The translations under genes were made by a program, and so were the position numbers. A stretch of 6,533 nucleotides of DNA from Paludibacteraceae bacterium (GTDB taxonomy: Bacteria; Bacteroidota; Bacteroidia; Bacteroidales; Paludibacteraceae), in NCBI GenBank assembly GCA_023227695.1, contig JALNVE010000184.1, positions 1 through 6,533 of the forward strand, written 5' to 3'. The notes beneath the pieces were generated by a model. It saw nothing but the letters and a program-made list of their open reading frames with translations, made no database searches and had not been told where the DNA came from. Below, in pieces: positions 1 to 6,122 of this stretch (position 1 is its first letter; each line of letters starts with the position of its first letter).

Positions 1-240
1 AAGCATGAGTCCCGAGGTGGCCAAAGCGGCTCCGCAGAATAGAGCTGTCACGCTTTGAGGTAAACGGGAATCAAGGATGATGAATCGCCAGCTCTCTTTC
101 TCGGTAGTGCCTCCCGTCAGAATGTCTATCGTTGTGCCGATTGGTATATCTACCGAACCGAACAGCAAGCAGCAGACAAATAGAATGCACACGGCAATTG
201 CCATGAGGATTCCAAATTTCAAACCTTTTCTACTCTCCAT
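1..240 (-). CDS. btuC: FecCD-family ABC permease, N-terminal part (BtuC-like)
   Basis: The left edge cuts this gene; 80 codons are visible, starting with MESRKGLKFG at the ATG at 238-240. Residues about 9-29 form a hydrophobic first membrane helix. The stretch from residue 53, FIILDSRLPQSV followed by CGAALATSG, matches the conserved N-terminal signature of FecCD/BtuC permeases (usually R-L-P-R then GAALA-SG). Such permeases form a homodimeric inner-membrane channel that moves corrinoids, haem or siderophores, powered by a BtuD/FecE-type ATPase. The substrate is inferred from context: it starts 24 bases after the btuF-like gene on the same strand, in a locus with a cobalamin riboswitch and btuB. 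The two genes are almost certainly co-transcribed. The ATPase gene is expected just beyond the left edge. Family assignment is secure; B12 specificity is inferred. Confidence 0.85.
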   Translation of the reverse strand, partial: MESRKGLKFGILMAIAVCILFVCCLLFGSVDIPIGTTIDILTGGTTEKESWRFIILDSRLPQSVTALFCGAALATSGLML

Positions 241-264
241 CAAAACTTTTTTATTGCGATTCAA

Positions 265-1416
265 TTATTCTGCTAATTTACTAAAATAATGTAGTTGGTC
301 ATCCTTCTCCATTGTTTCGGGATGGAAAATAAAGATCATATCCTTCAATATTTTCTCAGGATGATAAGGGGTCTCTTCGTAATAGGGTACAGCTCCTGTG
401 TTGACTGCATAAATGTTGCGGTCTTTGAAAGCCTTGAAATAGGAGTAAGGCTTACAATCTGTCTTTAATTCTTGGTATGTCTTGTCTTTATTCAAGTTGT
501 AGGTAAAAAGCCAGAATTCGGCATCACAACCTTTGTTGAATACGGTCTCGAAAGAGAGAGGTACAGAGCCGCTGTGGTTGTCCTCTTTAAAGATGTAGTT
601 GGCTCCAGCATCCTTTATCAGCTGAGCAATGAAGCAGGCACCGCCTGGAACATACCAAGCCGAACCGTTTTTTAATCCGTATAGGACGCTAGGTCTTTTT
701 TCTGCTTTCTTTGCTTTTTCGCAGAGAGAGAGATAGGTGTTTTCTACTTCCGTGAAGATAGAGTCAGCCTCATTTTCTTTTCCGAACATCATTCCGTAGA
801 CCTTTATCCATTCGGCACGTCCAAGAGAGGTGTTCTCCATATAGTCGGCACATTCGAAGATAGGAATTCCCAGTTTCTCCACACGGCCATGGCCGCCACT
901 GTTTTCGAAAGGGGAGATGAAGAGCGCATCGGGTCGGAGGTCCATAATCTTTTCGATGTCCGGATTCATAGCTTCGCCCATGTCTATTATTTTGCCTGCT
1001 TGGCAATCTTCATGGATCTTCTTCATGTTGATGTATTTCAAATCGCATACACCTGCAATGGCAGAATAGGCGTTGATCTCGTCCAATAATGCGCAGTGTA
1101 CAGATGCATATATCACAGATTTGTCAAGTGGTGTGTGTATTAAAATGCCTTGTTGGTCCGTTTTGAATTCTTTTCCTTTGGGCACTAAGAAGTAGGTTTG
1201 TAGAATTTTGCTGTCGTCCCATGGATTCAGAACGTCCAGTTTTATGTGGTCAGGATATCTGTACGCTTTTATCTGCTTTGCATAGCTGAAAACGATTTCA
1301 GTACCGTCTGTCCTTTTCTCCTTTGACTGTTTTGTACATCCAACGAAGAGAAAAACTAAGATGTAAAGTAGAATAAAGGAGCTCTTCCTGATCGTATGTT
1401 TTTTCTGAAAATCCAT
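265..1416 (-). CDS. btuF: Corrinoid ABC transporter substrate-binding lipoprotein (BtuF-like)
   Basis: This 383-residue protein starts with basic residues (KKHTIRK), then a hydrophobic signal ending in FVGC. Cys27 is the likely lipidation site; the -3 residue is Phe instead of the usual Leu, a tolerated variation. Residues about 30-95 are a linker. From about 100 to 375 the protein looks like a TroA/BtuF-type periplasmic binding fold: VIYASVHCALLDEI, AYSAIAGVCD, then NPDIEKIMDLRPDALFISPF, the typical 'pe-I-l-L-kPDlVi' segment, and a C-terminal lobe with SVLYGLKNGSAWYVPGG. It should hand corrinoid to the FecCD permease encoded next. No acidic surface-export signal follows Cys27 (TKQSKEK), so it probably stays anchored facing the periplasm. 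It has its own likely promoter and sits behind a terminator-like hairpin. Fold assignment is strong; B12 as ligand rests on the neighbours, since siderophore-binding relatives look alike. Confidence 0.85.
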   Translation of the reverse strand: MDFQKKHTIRKSSFILLYILVFLFVGCTKQSKEKRTDGTEIVFSYAKQIKAYRYPDHIKLDVLNPWDDSKILQTYFLVPKGKEFKTDQQGILIHTPLDKSVIYASVHCALLDEINAYSAIAGVCDLKYINMKKIHEDCQAGKIIDMGEAMNPDIEKIMDLRPDALFISPFENSGGHGRVEKLGIPIFECADYMENTSLGRAEWIKVYGMMFGKENEADSIFTEVENTYLSLCEKAKKAEKRPSVLYGLKNGSAWYVPGGACFIAQLIKDAGANYIFKEDNHSGSVPLSFETVFNKGCDAEFWLFTYNLNKDKTYQELKTDCKPYSYFKAFKDRNIYAVNTGAVPYYEETPYHPEKILKDMIFIFHPETMEKDDQLHYFSKLAE

Positions 1417-1432
1417 GTTTTGTAATTTTATC

Positions 1433-1440
1433 CAAAGGTA
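1433..1440 (-). promoter_or_regulatory. Probable Bacteroidetes-type promoter -7 element for btuF-btuC
   Basis: On the minus strand the sequence reads TACCTTTG, an exact fit to the Bacteroidetes -7 consensus TAnnTTTG. It ends 16 bases before the btuF ATG, implying a leader of only about ten bases. No clear TTTG is found at the -33 position, where the bases overlap the tail of the upstream hairpin. The fit to the -7 consensus and the position just after a terminator-like hairpin support a separate transcription start. Confidence 0.5.
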
Positions 1441-1464
1441 TTTGTTTGTCTGTGAAAAAGGAAG

Positions 1465-1498
1465 AGAGACATTCCCTCTTTGTGGAGGAAATGTCTCT
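1465..1498 (-). terminator. Terminator-like hairpin after btuG
   Basis: A near-perfect 14-base-pair inverted repeat (AGAGACATTTCCTC, loop CACAAA, GAGGGAATGTCTCT on the minus strand, with one G-U pair) lies 40 bases past the btuG stop. It is followed by CTTCC and then TTTTT, so it resembles an intrinsic terminator, although the T-run starts a few bases after the stem. It separates btuB-btuG from btuF-btuC and could act as a full terminator, a partial one, or a stabiliser of the upstream message. Confidence 0.7.
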
Positions 1499-1538
1499 TA
1501 GAATCAAAATAGCATCAACTTGGAATGCTATTCAACTT

Positions 1539-2639
1539 TTAATTGAGGTATGCGAAACCAGAAGCTCCCACACCTACATTGTATTTCTTCTTGAAATTAC
1601 CGGTTTTGTCGAATACATAGAAGTATCCGTTGCTAGTGAAATCTGATGCACTGTAATATGCTCCAATCAAAATGTCGCCGTTTGTTGGGTCTATTTCTAT
1701 CTTGATTGGGTTTGCAGGAATGTCGTCTCCTTTTAAGAAATCAGGATTGATTACCTGTCCTGAAATCGTACTGATGGCAATGCAATCCAATTTTGTTGCG
1801 CCCCAAGGTGCATTGATGGTATAGAGAACCGTATCATTGACGGTCATAAGAGTAGCAGCTATATTGTATTTTACAACATTGTCGTCGCTTGTAATTTTCT
1901 GTAGTGTAGCAGGAACATCCGCGTAATTGCCCATAGAGAGAACGATTACATTGCCTTTGCTATCGGCACTTATCTTTGTTGGGTTTACTGCAACGCTGAT
2001 TTTTTTCACCTCAGTGAATGTAGTAAGGTTGATTTTAGAAACCGATTTTCCGTCTGTATATCCGTTGTTGTAGTTCAAACCATCTGAGTTCACTACATAC
2101 AGAAAATCATTGGCAACAGCCATCTCTTCTGGGTTAGGACCCACTTTTACGAATTTATCATATTCGAGCGTTGTCGTATCCAATCTGGCTATCTGTCCGT
2201 CGTACATGGAAATATAGATTTTCCCATTGTATGCTATGACGTCTCTTGGTGAAGTTGCGATGGTTGATTGAAGTGATTTGATGCTCTTGCAAGTTTTTGA
2301 ATCAACAATTTCGATCGTATTTGAACCGTTGACTACAATGTACATTTTGCTTCCGTAGACAATTCCGTCTTGACCCGTATCTCCAAGCTTACGCTCGTTG
2401 GCAGCTTCGAAAACATTGTTGTACATGGTATTGGAGCTGTAATCCAAGAAGGATATGCTGGCGTTGTTGCTTCCGTAAACACCCTGATTGAGAATGTAGA
2501 TGCCCGACTTTTTCTTGAAGTCTCCTGTTGTTTCATCGGTTGGGTCATTAGAATCATCTTCTTCATCATCACAAGCCGTAAAAGAAACGGTTGCCATGAA
2601 AAGGAGTGCTAATAACTTTAAAAGATTTTTTAAATTCAT
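1539..2639 (-). CDS. btuG: Surface beta-propeller lipoprotein, BtuG-like corrinoid-binding protein
   Basis: This 366-residue protein has a signal peptide ending FTAC, with lipidated Cys23. DDEEDD follows at once, the acidic surface-export signal of Bacteroidetes lipoproteins, so it should be displayed on the outer face of the outer membrane. From about residue 45 it is a YncE-like (DUF5074-type) propeller: repeated blade cores such as GIYILNQGVYGSNNASISF, GSKMYIVVNGSNTIEIVD, GKIYISMYDGQIARLDTTTL, NDFLYVVNSDG and NGYFYVFDKTG. Length and start motif match BtuG of Bacteroides thetaiotaomicron, a known surface partner of BtuB that binds B12 extremely tightly. It begins 33 bases after btuB in the same direction with no visible promoter, so the two are co-transcribed under the riboswitch. 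Family and location are well supported; ligand binding is inferred from family and operon. Confidence 0.88.
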   Translation of the reverse strand: MNLKNLLKLLALLFMATVSFTACDDEEDDSNDPTDETTGDFKKKSGIYILNQGVYGSNNASISFLDYSSNTMYNNVFEAANERKLGDTGQDGIVYGSKMYIVVNGSNTIEIVDSKTCKSIKSLQSTIATSPRDVIAYNGKIYISMYDGQIARLDTTTLEYDKFVKVGPNPEEMAVANDFLYVVNSDGLNYNNGYTDGKSVSKINLTTFTEVKKISVAVNPTKISADSKGNVIVLSMGNYADVPATLQKITSDDNVVKYNIAATLMTVNDTVLYTINAPWGATKLDCIAISTISGQVINPDFLKGDDIPANPIKIEIDPTNGDILIGAYYSASDFTSNGYFYVFDKTGNFKKKYNVGVGASGFAYLN

Positions 2640-2672
2640 TTTGCTTTAAATTATTTATTTTTTTTGATTGTT

Positions 2673-4667
2673 TTAGTCTTTTGTTTTCAGAGAAAGCGTC
2701 AATCTATATGACCTACCTGGCATTGGATAGTATTTGATCACCTCGTATTGGCAGTCGGTAAAGTTGACTATATCTCCGCGCATAGAGAGTATTACTTTCT
2801 TCAAAGGAAAATCGTGGTAAAGCGAGAGTCCATGTTCTGTATAGGGATCAATTCTGTTTTCCGTTGATGCTTCAGGGAAACAGTACCTTACGCTGATAGC
2901 CGTAATCTGGTATGAGATGTTTAAGAATGGATTTTCGAAAGCTATGCTTCCTCCTCCCGATCGCCTAGGAGTATATGGTATTTGGTCGCCATAGTAGCGT
3001 GTCTCTTTGCTCGTATAATCCACTGCCTTTAATAGCGAACAATTTCCGTAAACGAAGAAGTTGTATTTATCGCGAGGAGAGATGGTGGCTGAGGCATGAA
3101 AGTCGGCACCGTTCATCTCAACCTCTCCCATGTTTAACATGCTCCAAGAGAACATGCGCGGGAGGGCTACGATTTTGTCCTTCACTTTGTTATGGTAACC
3201 ATCTGCCGTGAATTGTAACTCTTTCAGGATTTTAGAAGGCGAACAGCTATAAGTGAAGCCAACGTTGAATTGTCTTGCGCGTTCAGGACTAAGATTTTTG
3301 GCTCCCGTTCTGTCAAAATAGAGTTCGTTGAATGTCGGCATTCTGAAGTTATCCTTGTAAGAGGCTCTGATTCTAAAGTCGGGCTTGAAAGGACGATAGG
3401 AGAGCGAGAGGCTAGGAGAGAGCCTTTTATCGTTGTCAGGGGTTGCTCCCTCTTCTACTTCGTTGATATAGATGGAGTATAGCCCTGTTGCTGTAGCCGT
3501 GAAACGATAGTTTGAAAATTGCGCGTTCAACACATTCAGAATGGAATGCCTTTTGGGATAGGCAAAATTGTATGTGTTGGCGTTGAGCCCGTTGTGAGCA
3601 TAGTCTGAGGCAAAAGAGAATGTCATAACTCTGGCGGGTTGGTAAAATACCGCTGCCGATGCATAATACTCTCGTTGGAAATAGCTGTCGTTGATTTCTC
3701 CGCTTGCATATATGGGCTTTTCGTCGTGGTAGCGAGTGGCTGCCCAGTTGAATTTGCCGTTTATCATAAGAGACAACTTCGACTTCATGAATGTCCTGAA
3801 TCTCACCTGAGTGAAGAAGTTCTGATCTTCTAGTTCCTCTTTGTTGTTTGTGTTGTATAAAATGATGCTGCCTGGAATTTCTCTGTCCGAATTGTAAAAA
3901 TAGACTTTGACGTTTAACTGGCTTTTGGTGGTCAACTGGCTGTTGAAGTTGGCTTCGCAATGACCGCTTTCAACTTCACTGTTTTCCCTCTTTTCTCGTG
4001 TCTCCATTTTTCCGTTGGTAAGAGTGAACGGATAAATGCCATCTGAACGAAGAAAATCAGAAGAGAATGATGCCCAATTTTTTTTGCCGATTTTTTTATC
4101 TACCCAGAAATAAGGATTGACCAAGCCAAACGAACCGGTTTTTACCTGCATTCTTAAATGCTGTTTCTCTTTGTTGTAGTTAGGCGTAGCGGTGTAAAGG
4201 TCAAGCCTTGTTGCTGCTGCAAAATGGCGCGCAGGGCGGAAAATCTCATTTCCTTCGCCGATGGTCAGCGTCATCTTGTCAATGTTGTCCATCGAGTAAC
4301 GGCTAAGGTCTATCTGCCCGTTTTGACAGTCGGAGAGGATGATGCCATCGTACGAAACGGCGGTATGCTGAGATCCTAGTCCACGTACGGATACGGTTTT
4401 CAATCCTCCAACACCTCCGTAATCTTTCACGTCAACGCCAGCGGTACGTTTCAAGGCATCTGAGATGTCTGTTATTCCGAGTCTCTCTTTCTGATGTGTC
4501 GTGATGATCCTTACGGGAGCAGATGTGCGTGTAACGGTGTTGTTGCCCGTTACGACAACCTCGTCAATCTCTTCTCCGGTGAGGGTACTATCTGCCCGCT
4601 CTTGTGCTTTCGCTGAAAGCAGAGAGGAAAAAATACAGACAAAGGAGAAAAATGACCTGAAACTCAT
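2673..4667 (-). CDS. btuB: TonB-dependent outer-membrane vitamin B12 receptor
   Basis: This protein has 664 residues from the ATG at 4665-4667. A GTG two codons upstream is also in frame, but the ATG gives a better signal peptide: MSFRS, a hydrophobic core, then AKAQ as cleavage site. A TonB box (EEIDEVVVTG) follows at about residues 32-41, then a plug domain at about 45-155 with ISDALKRTAGVDVKDYGG, KTVSVRGLGSQHTAVSYDG and QNGQIDLSRYSMDNID. The remainder is a 22-strand barrel, including RASYKDNFRMPTFNELYF. It lacks the N-terminal carboxypeptidase-like extension of SusC proteins. It imports cobamides across the outer membrane with TonB-ExbBD energy. The cobalamin riboswitch upstream and the btuG-like gene downstream make the substrate assignment firm. 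It ends LSLKTKD, without the terminal aromatic residue many outer-membrane proteins carry. Confidence 0.93.
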   Translation of the reverse strand: MSFRSFFSFVCIFSSLLSAKAQERADSTLTGEEIDEVVVTGNNTVTRTSAPVRIITTHQKERLGITDISDALKRTAGVDVKDYGGVGGLKTVSVRGLGSQHTAVSYDGIILSDCQNGQIDLSRYSMDNIDKMTLTIGEGNEIFRPARHFAAATRLDLYTATPNYNKEKQHLRMQVKTGSFGLVNPYFWVDKKIGKKNWASFSSDFLRSDGIYPFTLTNGKMETREKRENSEVESGHCEANFNSQLTTKSQLNVKVYFYNSDREIPGSIILYNTNNKEELEDQNFFTQVRFRTFMKSKLSLMINGKFNWAATRYHDEKPIYASGEINDSYFQREYYASAAVFYQPARVMTFSFASDYAHNGLNANTYNFAYPKRHSILNVLNAQFSNYRFTATATGLYSIYINEVEEGATPDNDKRLSPSLSLSYRPFKPDFRIRASYKDNFRMPTFNELYFDRTGAKNLSPERARQFNVGFTYSCSPSKILKELQFTADGYHNKVKDKIVALPRMFSWSMLNMGEVEMNGADFHASATISPRDKYNFFVYGNCSLLKAVDYTSKETRYYGDQIPYTPRRSGGGSIAFENPFLNISYQITAISVRYCFPEASTENRIDPYTEHGLSLYHDFPLKKVILSMRGDIVNFTDCQYEVIKYYPMPGRSYRLTLSLKTKD

Positions 4668-4718
4668 AAACACAGATTATAAATAAATTTACCTCAAAGA
4701 AGGTATGTAGATAAAACC

Positions 4719-4748
4719 GGATTGCAGCGTGTAACATCATGACAATCC
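4719..4748 (-). promoter_or_regulatory. Leader hairpin, possible part of the riboswitch expression platform
   Basis: On the minus strand GGATTG pairs with CAATCC around an 18-base loop that contains ATGATGTTACACGC. It lies about 50 bases before the btuB ATG and about 140 bases after the aptamer. Loop bases TTACAC are complementary to GTGTAA in an aptamer loop (5007-5012). Cobalamin riboswitches commonly use a loop-loop contact with a downstream hairpin, but this stem is short and the placement is distant, so the role is tentative. Confidence 0.3.
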
Positions 4749-4778
4749 AAGCCCTATCTGAGACATTCCCTGAATTCG

Positions 4779-4798
4779 CAAGATAACGTCAAGATAAC
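4779..4798. repeat. Tandem 9-base direct repeat with 11-base period
   Basis: The plus strand carries CAAGATAAC twice, at 4779-4787 and 4790-4798, separated by GT. On the minus (transcribed) strand this is GTTATCTTG, AC, GTTATCTTG. The 11-base period places both copies on the same helix face, as expected for an operator. It lies in the btuB leader, downstream of the riboswitch, so a repressor here would act as a roadblock or on a second promoter. Function is unknown. Confidence 0.6.
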
Positions 4799-4889
4799 AC
4801 CGAGTCTTTCTCCTTTTGAAAAAATGATAAGAGAGAAGTTGAAATTTTTGCTCCATTTGCTTTTTCCTCGAAAGCTACCGGCGTAATCT

Positions 4890-5061
4890 GTTTTGCAGGT
4901 CTTCTGACTCTCTCCGGTTACCTAGCCTTCCCGTCTGATGTCGCAGACAGTGGCATTGTGGAAGTAACTTTTTGCTGGAGATTACAGCAGCGGGACTGTT
5001 CGGGACTTACACCCGATTCCCTTTTAATCCTATTGCCTGACAAGGCAAATCGGAACAAAAC
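4890..5061 (-). promoter_or_regulatory. Cobalamin (vitamin B12) riboswitch
   Basis: The minus-strand RNA has the conserved blocks of the cobalamin aptamer in order: AAAAGGGAATCGGGTG, AAGTCCCG, GTCCCGCTGCTGTAA, TGCCACTGTCTG, GACGGGAAGGC and the B12 box GTCAGAAGACCTGC. A closing stem pairs GTTTTG (5056-5061) with CAAAAC (4890-4895). A small hairpin TTGCC-TTGTCA-GGCAA precedes the core. Binding of adenosyl- or other cobalamin is expected to reduce expression of btuB-btuG below it. The aptamer begins almost at the predicted transcription start. About 220 bases separate it from the btuB ATG, so the switching element is probably in that leader. I see no clear intrinsic terminator there; translational control or a longer-range structure is possible. 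Confidence 0.95.
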
Positions 5062-5065
5062 GCTG

Positions 5066-5097
5066 CGAAGGTACTGCTTTTTTTTGAAAAAACAATT
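5066..5097 (-). promoter_or_regulatory. Probable promoter of the riboswitch-btuB-btuG transcript
   Basis: On the minus strand there is a -7 element TACCTTCG (5066-5073; one mismatch to TAnnTTTG) and a -33 element ATTG (5093-5096 region), separated by 19 bases, inside the 19-21 base spacing known for Bacteroidetes promoters. The spacer is a T-run followed by an A-run (6 T, C, 8 A), which may bend the DNA. The predicted start, about 5060, coincides with the first base-paired nucleotides of the riboswitch. Confidence 0.6.
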
Positions 5098-5192
5098 GGT
5101 TGGATGAATGTTATGTTTTGTCGTTGGAAATGATGTCGTTATGATTCCTGGATTTCATTGTTTAAATCATTCTTCTGTCTACTCCTTTTTTG

Positions 5193-5200
5193 TATTTTTG
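5193..5200 (+). promoter_or_regulatory. Probable Bacteroidetes-type promoter -7 element for cobU
   Basis: The plus strand reads TATTTTTG, an exact match to TAnnTTTG, ending 21 bases before the cobU ATG. No convincing TTTG is present 19-21 bases upstream. The implied leader is about 15 bases, too short to hold a riboswitch. It lies divergent from the btuB promoter. Confidence 0.5.
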
Positions 5201-5221
5201 TATGAAACAAAAGTGAGTCAA

Positions 5222-5770
5222 ATGTCCATTACATTAATTACGGGAGGTCAGAGGTCTGGAAAAAGTAGCTATGCGGAGAGAATGGCTTTGCAGCTGGCGG
5301 AGCATCCTGTCTATTTGGCAACCGCTCGGGTTTGGGATGATGAGTTTAAGAAACGCATCGAACATCATCAGGCTTCGCGCGGTTCTCGATGGATTAACAT
5401 CGAGGAAGGTAAGGCCTTGAACCGTCATGATTTCACGGGCAAGGTGGTTTTGGTCGATTGTGTAACGCTTTGGTGCACCAACTATTTTTTCGATTTGAAT
5501 TCAGATACGCACGCCGCCTTGGATGCGTTGCAGAAAGAGTTTGATGCGTTGATAAGCCAAAATGCAACCTTTATTTTCGTGACCAACGAAATCGGTTTTT
5601 GTGGAGTTTCTGAGAATCTGCTTCAACGTAAGTTTACCGATTTGCAGGGCTGGATGAACCAATATATCGCAGAACGGGCTGAGCGTGTGGTCCTAATGGT
5701 TTCTGGCATTCCGGTAACGATCAAGGAAAAAGAAGAGGAACGCAATTTTGATAGTATGGACTATGTTTAG
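5222..5770 (+). CDS. cobU: Adenosylcobinamide kinase / adenosylcobinamide-phosphate guanylyltransferase
   Basis: CobU phosphorylates adenosylcobinamide and then transfers GMP from GTP, giving adenosyl-GDP-cobinamide, the activated form used by CobS to attach the nucleotide loop. The protein has 182 residues, normal for the family. Visible motifs are the Walker A loop GGQRSGKS (8-15), KRIEHHQASRGSRW with His49 as the likely guanylylated histidine, LVDCVTLWCTN (77-87), VTNEIGFCGVSEN (120-132) and SGIPVTIK (161-168). I chose the ATG at 5222 because the reading frame's upstream extension to 5108 has no family similarity and would bury the -7 element; MSITLITGGQ is the standard start. The last 14 residues, rich in Glu, go beyond the usual family end. 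It is divergent from btuB and no cobT, cobS or cobC follows; a transposase remnant does. The cytosolic enzyme is used for salvage of imported cobinamide and for de novo synthesis. Confidence 0.93.
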   Translation: MSITLITGGQRSGKSSYAERMALQLAEHPVYLATARVWDDEFKKRIEHHQASRGSRWINIEEGKALNRHDFTGKVVLVDCVTLWCTNYFFDLNSDTHAALDALQKEFDALISQNATFIFVTNEIGFCGVSENLLQRKFTDLQGWMNQYIAERAERVVLMVSGIPVTIKEKEEERNFDSMDYV

Positions 5771-6009
5771 TGAAGGAGAAAGATCTTGTCCGAAAATGAA
5801 GATTTGTACTCCGCCAGTTTAGAGAACAGGTAATTCTCGCTGTCTATGCTCAACGCTTTCGCCGTCATAATAAAAGCAATCTCCTTTAAATCGGATAACT
5901 TTGGAACAATGCCCCTTCGTCTGACATTTCCTGCTTCATCGACCAGATAGTCGGCAAAATCTTTGCATGTCTCAATGAATTTGGCGAATATTGCATATGA
6001 TTTGTGCAT
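5767..6009 (-). pseudogene. Truncated DDE transposase, N-terminal fragment (probably IS982-like)
   Basis: About 80 residues start at MHKSYAIFAKFIE (ATG at 6007-6009) and include CKDFADYLVDEAGNVRRRG, PKLSDLKEIAFIMTAKALS and IDSENYLFSKLAEYKSSF. This resembles the N-terminus of IS982-like DDE transposases common in Bacteroidales, where I would expect a continuation like FPNLISRRQ and about 200 more residues with the catalytic DDE triad. Instead the frame ends SDKIFLLH and stops. The assignment rests on recalled family pattern. The frame is open upstream to 6069, adding MGMKKLYILLIISILILNQ, which looks like a signal sequence; if that start were used, the product would be a 100-residue secreted protein, a less likely reading. 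The stop overlaps the end of convergent cobU by three bases, so the IS breakpoint is probably within about 20 bases of cobU. Confidence 0.6.
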
Positions 6010-6012
6010 GTG

Positions 6013-6042
6013 TTGATTGAGTATTAATATACTAATAATCAA
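6013..6042. repeat. Imperfect inverted repeat upstream of the transposase fragment
   Basis: TTGATT pairs with AATCAA and an inner AGTAT pairs with ATACT around a four-base ATTA loop, with a bulge between the two stems. It sits three bases before the transposase-type ATG. It could be a hairpin within the IS left end that limits transposase translation, or simply an AT-rich palindrome. I could not identify IS terminal repeats or a target-site duplication. Confidence 0.4.
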
Positions 6043-6122
6043 TAATATGTATAACTTTTTCATTCCCATGTATTTGATTTCCTAATTCCGCCAATTGGTA
6101 TATTAACTAAAATAATTAAAAA

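Noticed and set aside
3436..3960. 174-codon open frame on the minus strand within btuB
   Set aside because: It is an alternative frame of the same strand inside a well-supported btuB, with low-complexity, Arg/Gln/His-rich content and no domain pattern.
4671..4673. GTG start two codons upstream of the chosen btuB start
   Set aside because: The ATG at 4665-4667 is in frame, preferred as a start codon and gives a normal signal peptide; the two-residue difference is trivial.
4859..4875. Short hairpin GCTTT/AAAGC just after the aptamer on the minus strand
   Set aside because: It has a five-base-pair AT-rich stem with no T-run after it, too weak for a terminator.
5108..5221. Upstream extension of the cobU frame starting MLCFVVGNDV
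   Set aside because: CobU proteins start just before the GGQRSGKS loop. The extension has no family similarity and covers the predicted promoter elements.
6091..6098. Palindrome CCAATTGG upstream of the terminal membrane-protein gene
   Set aside because: An eight-base palindrome alone is expected by chance; no second copy or matching IS end was found.
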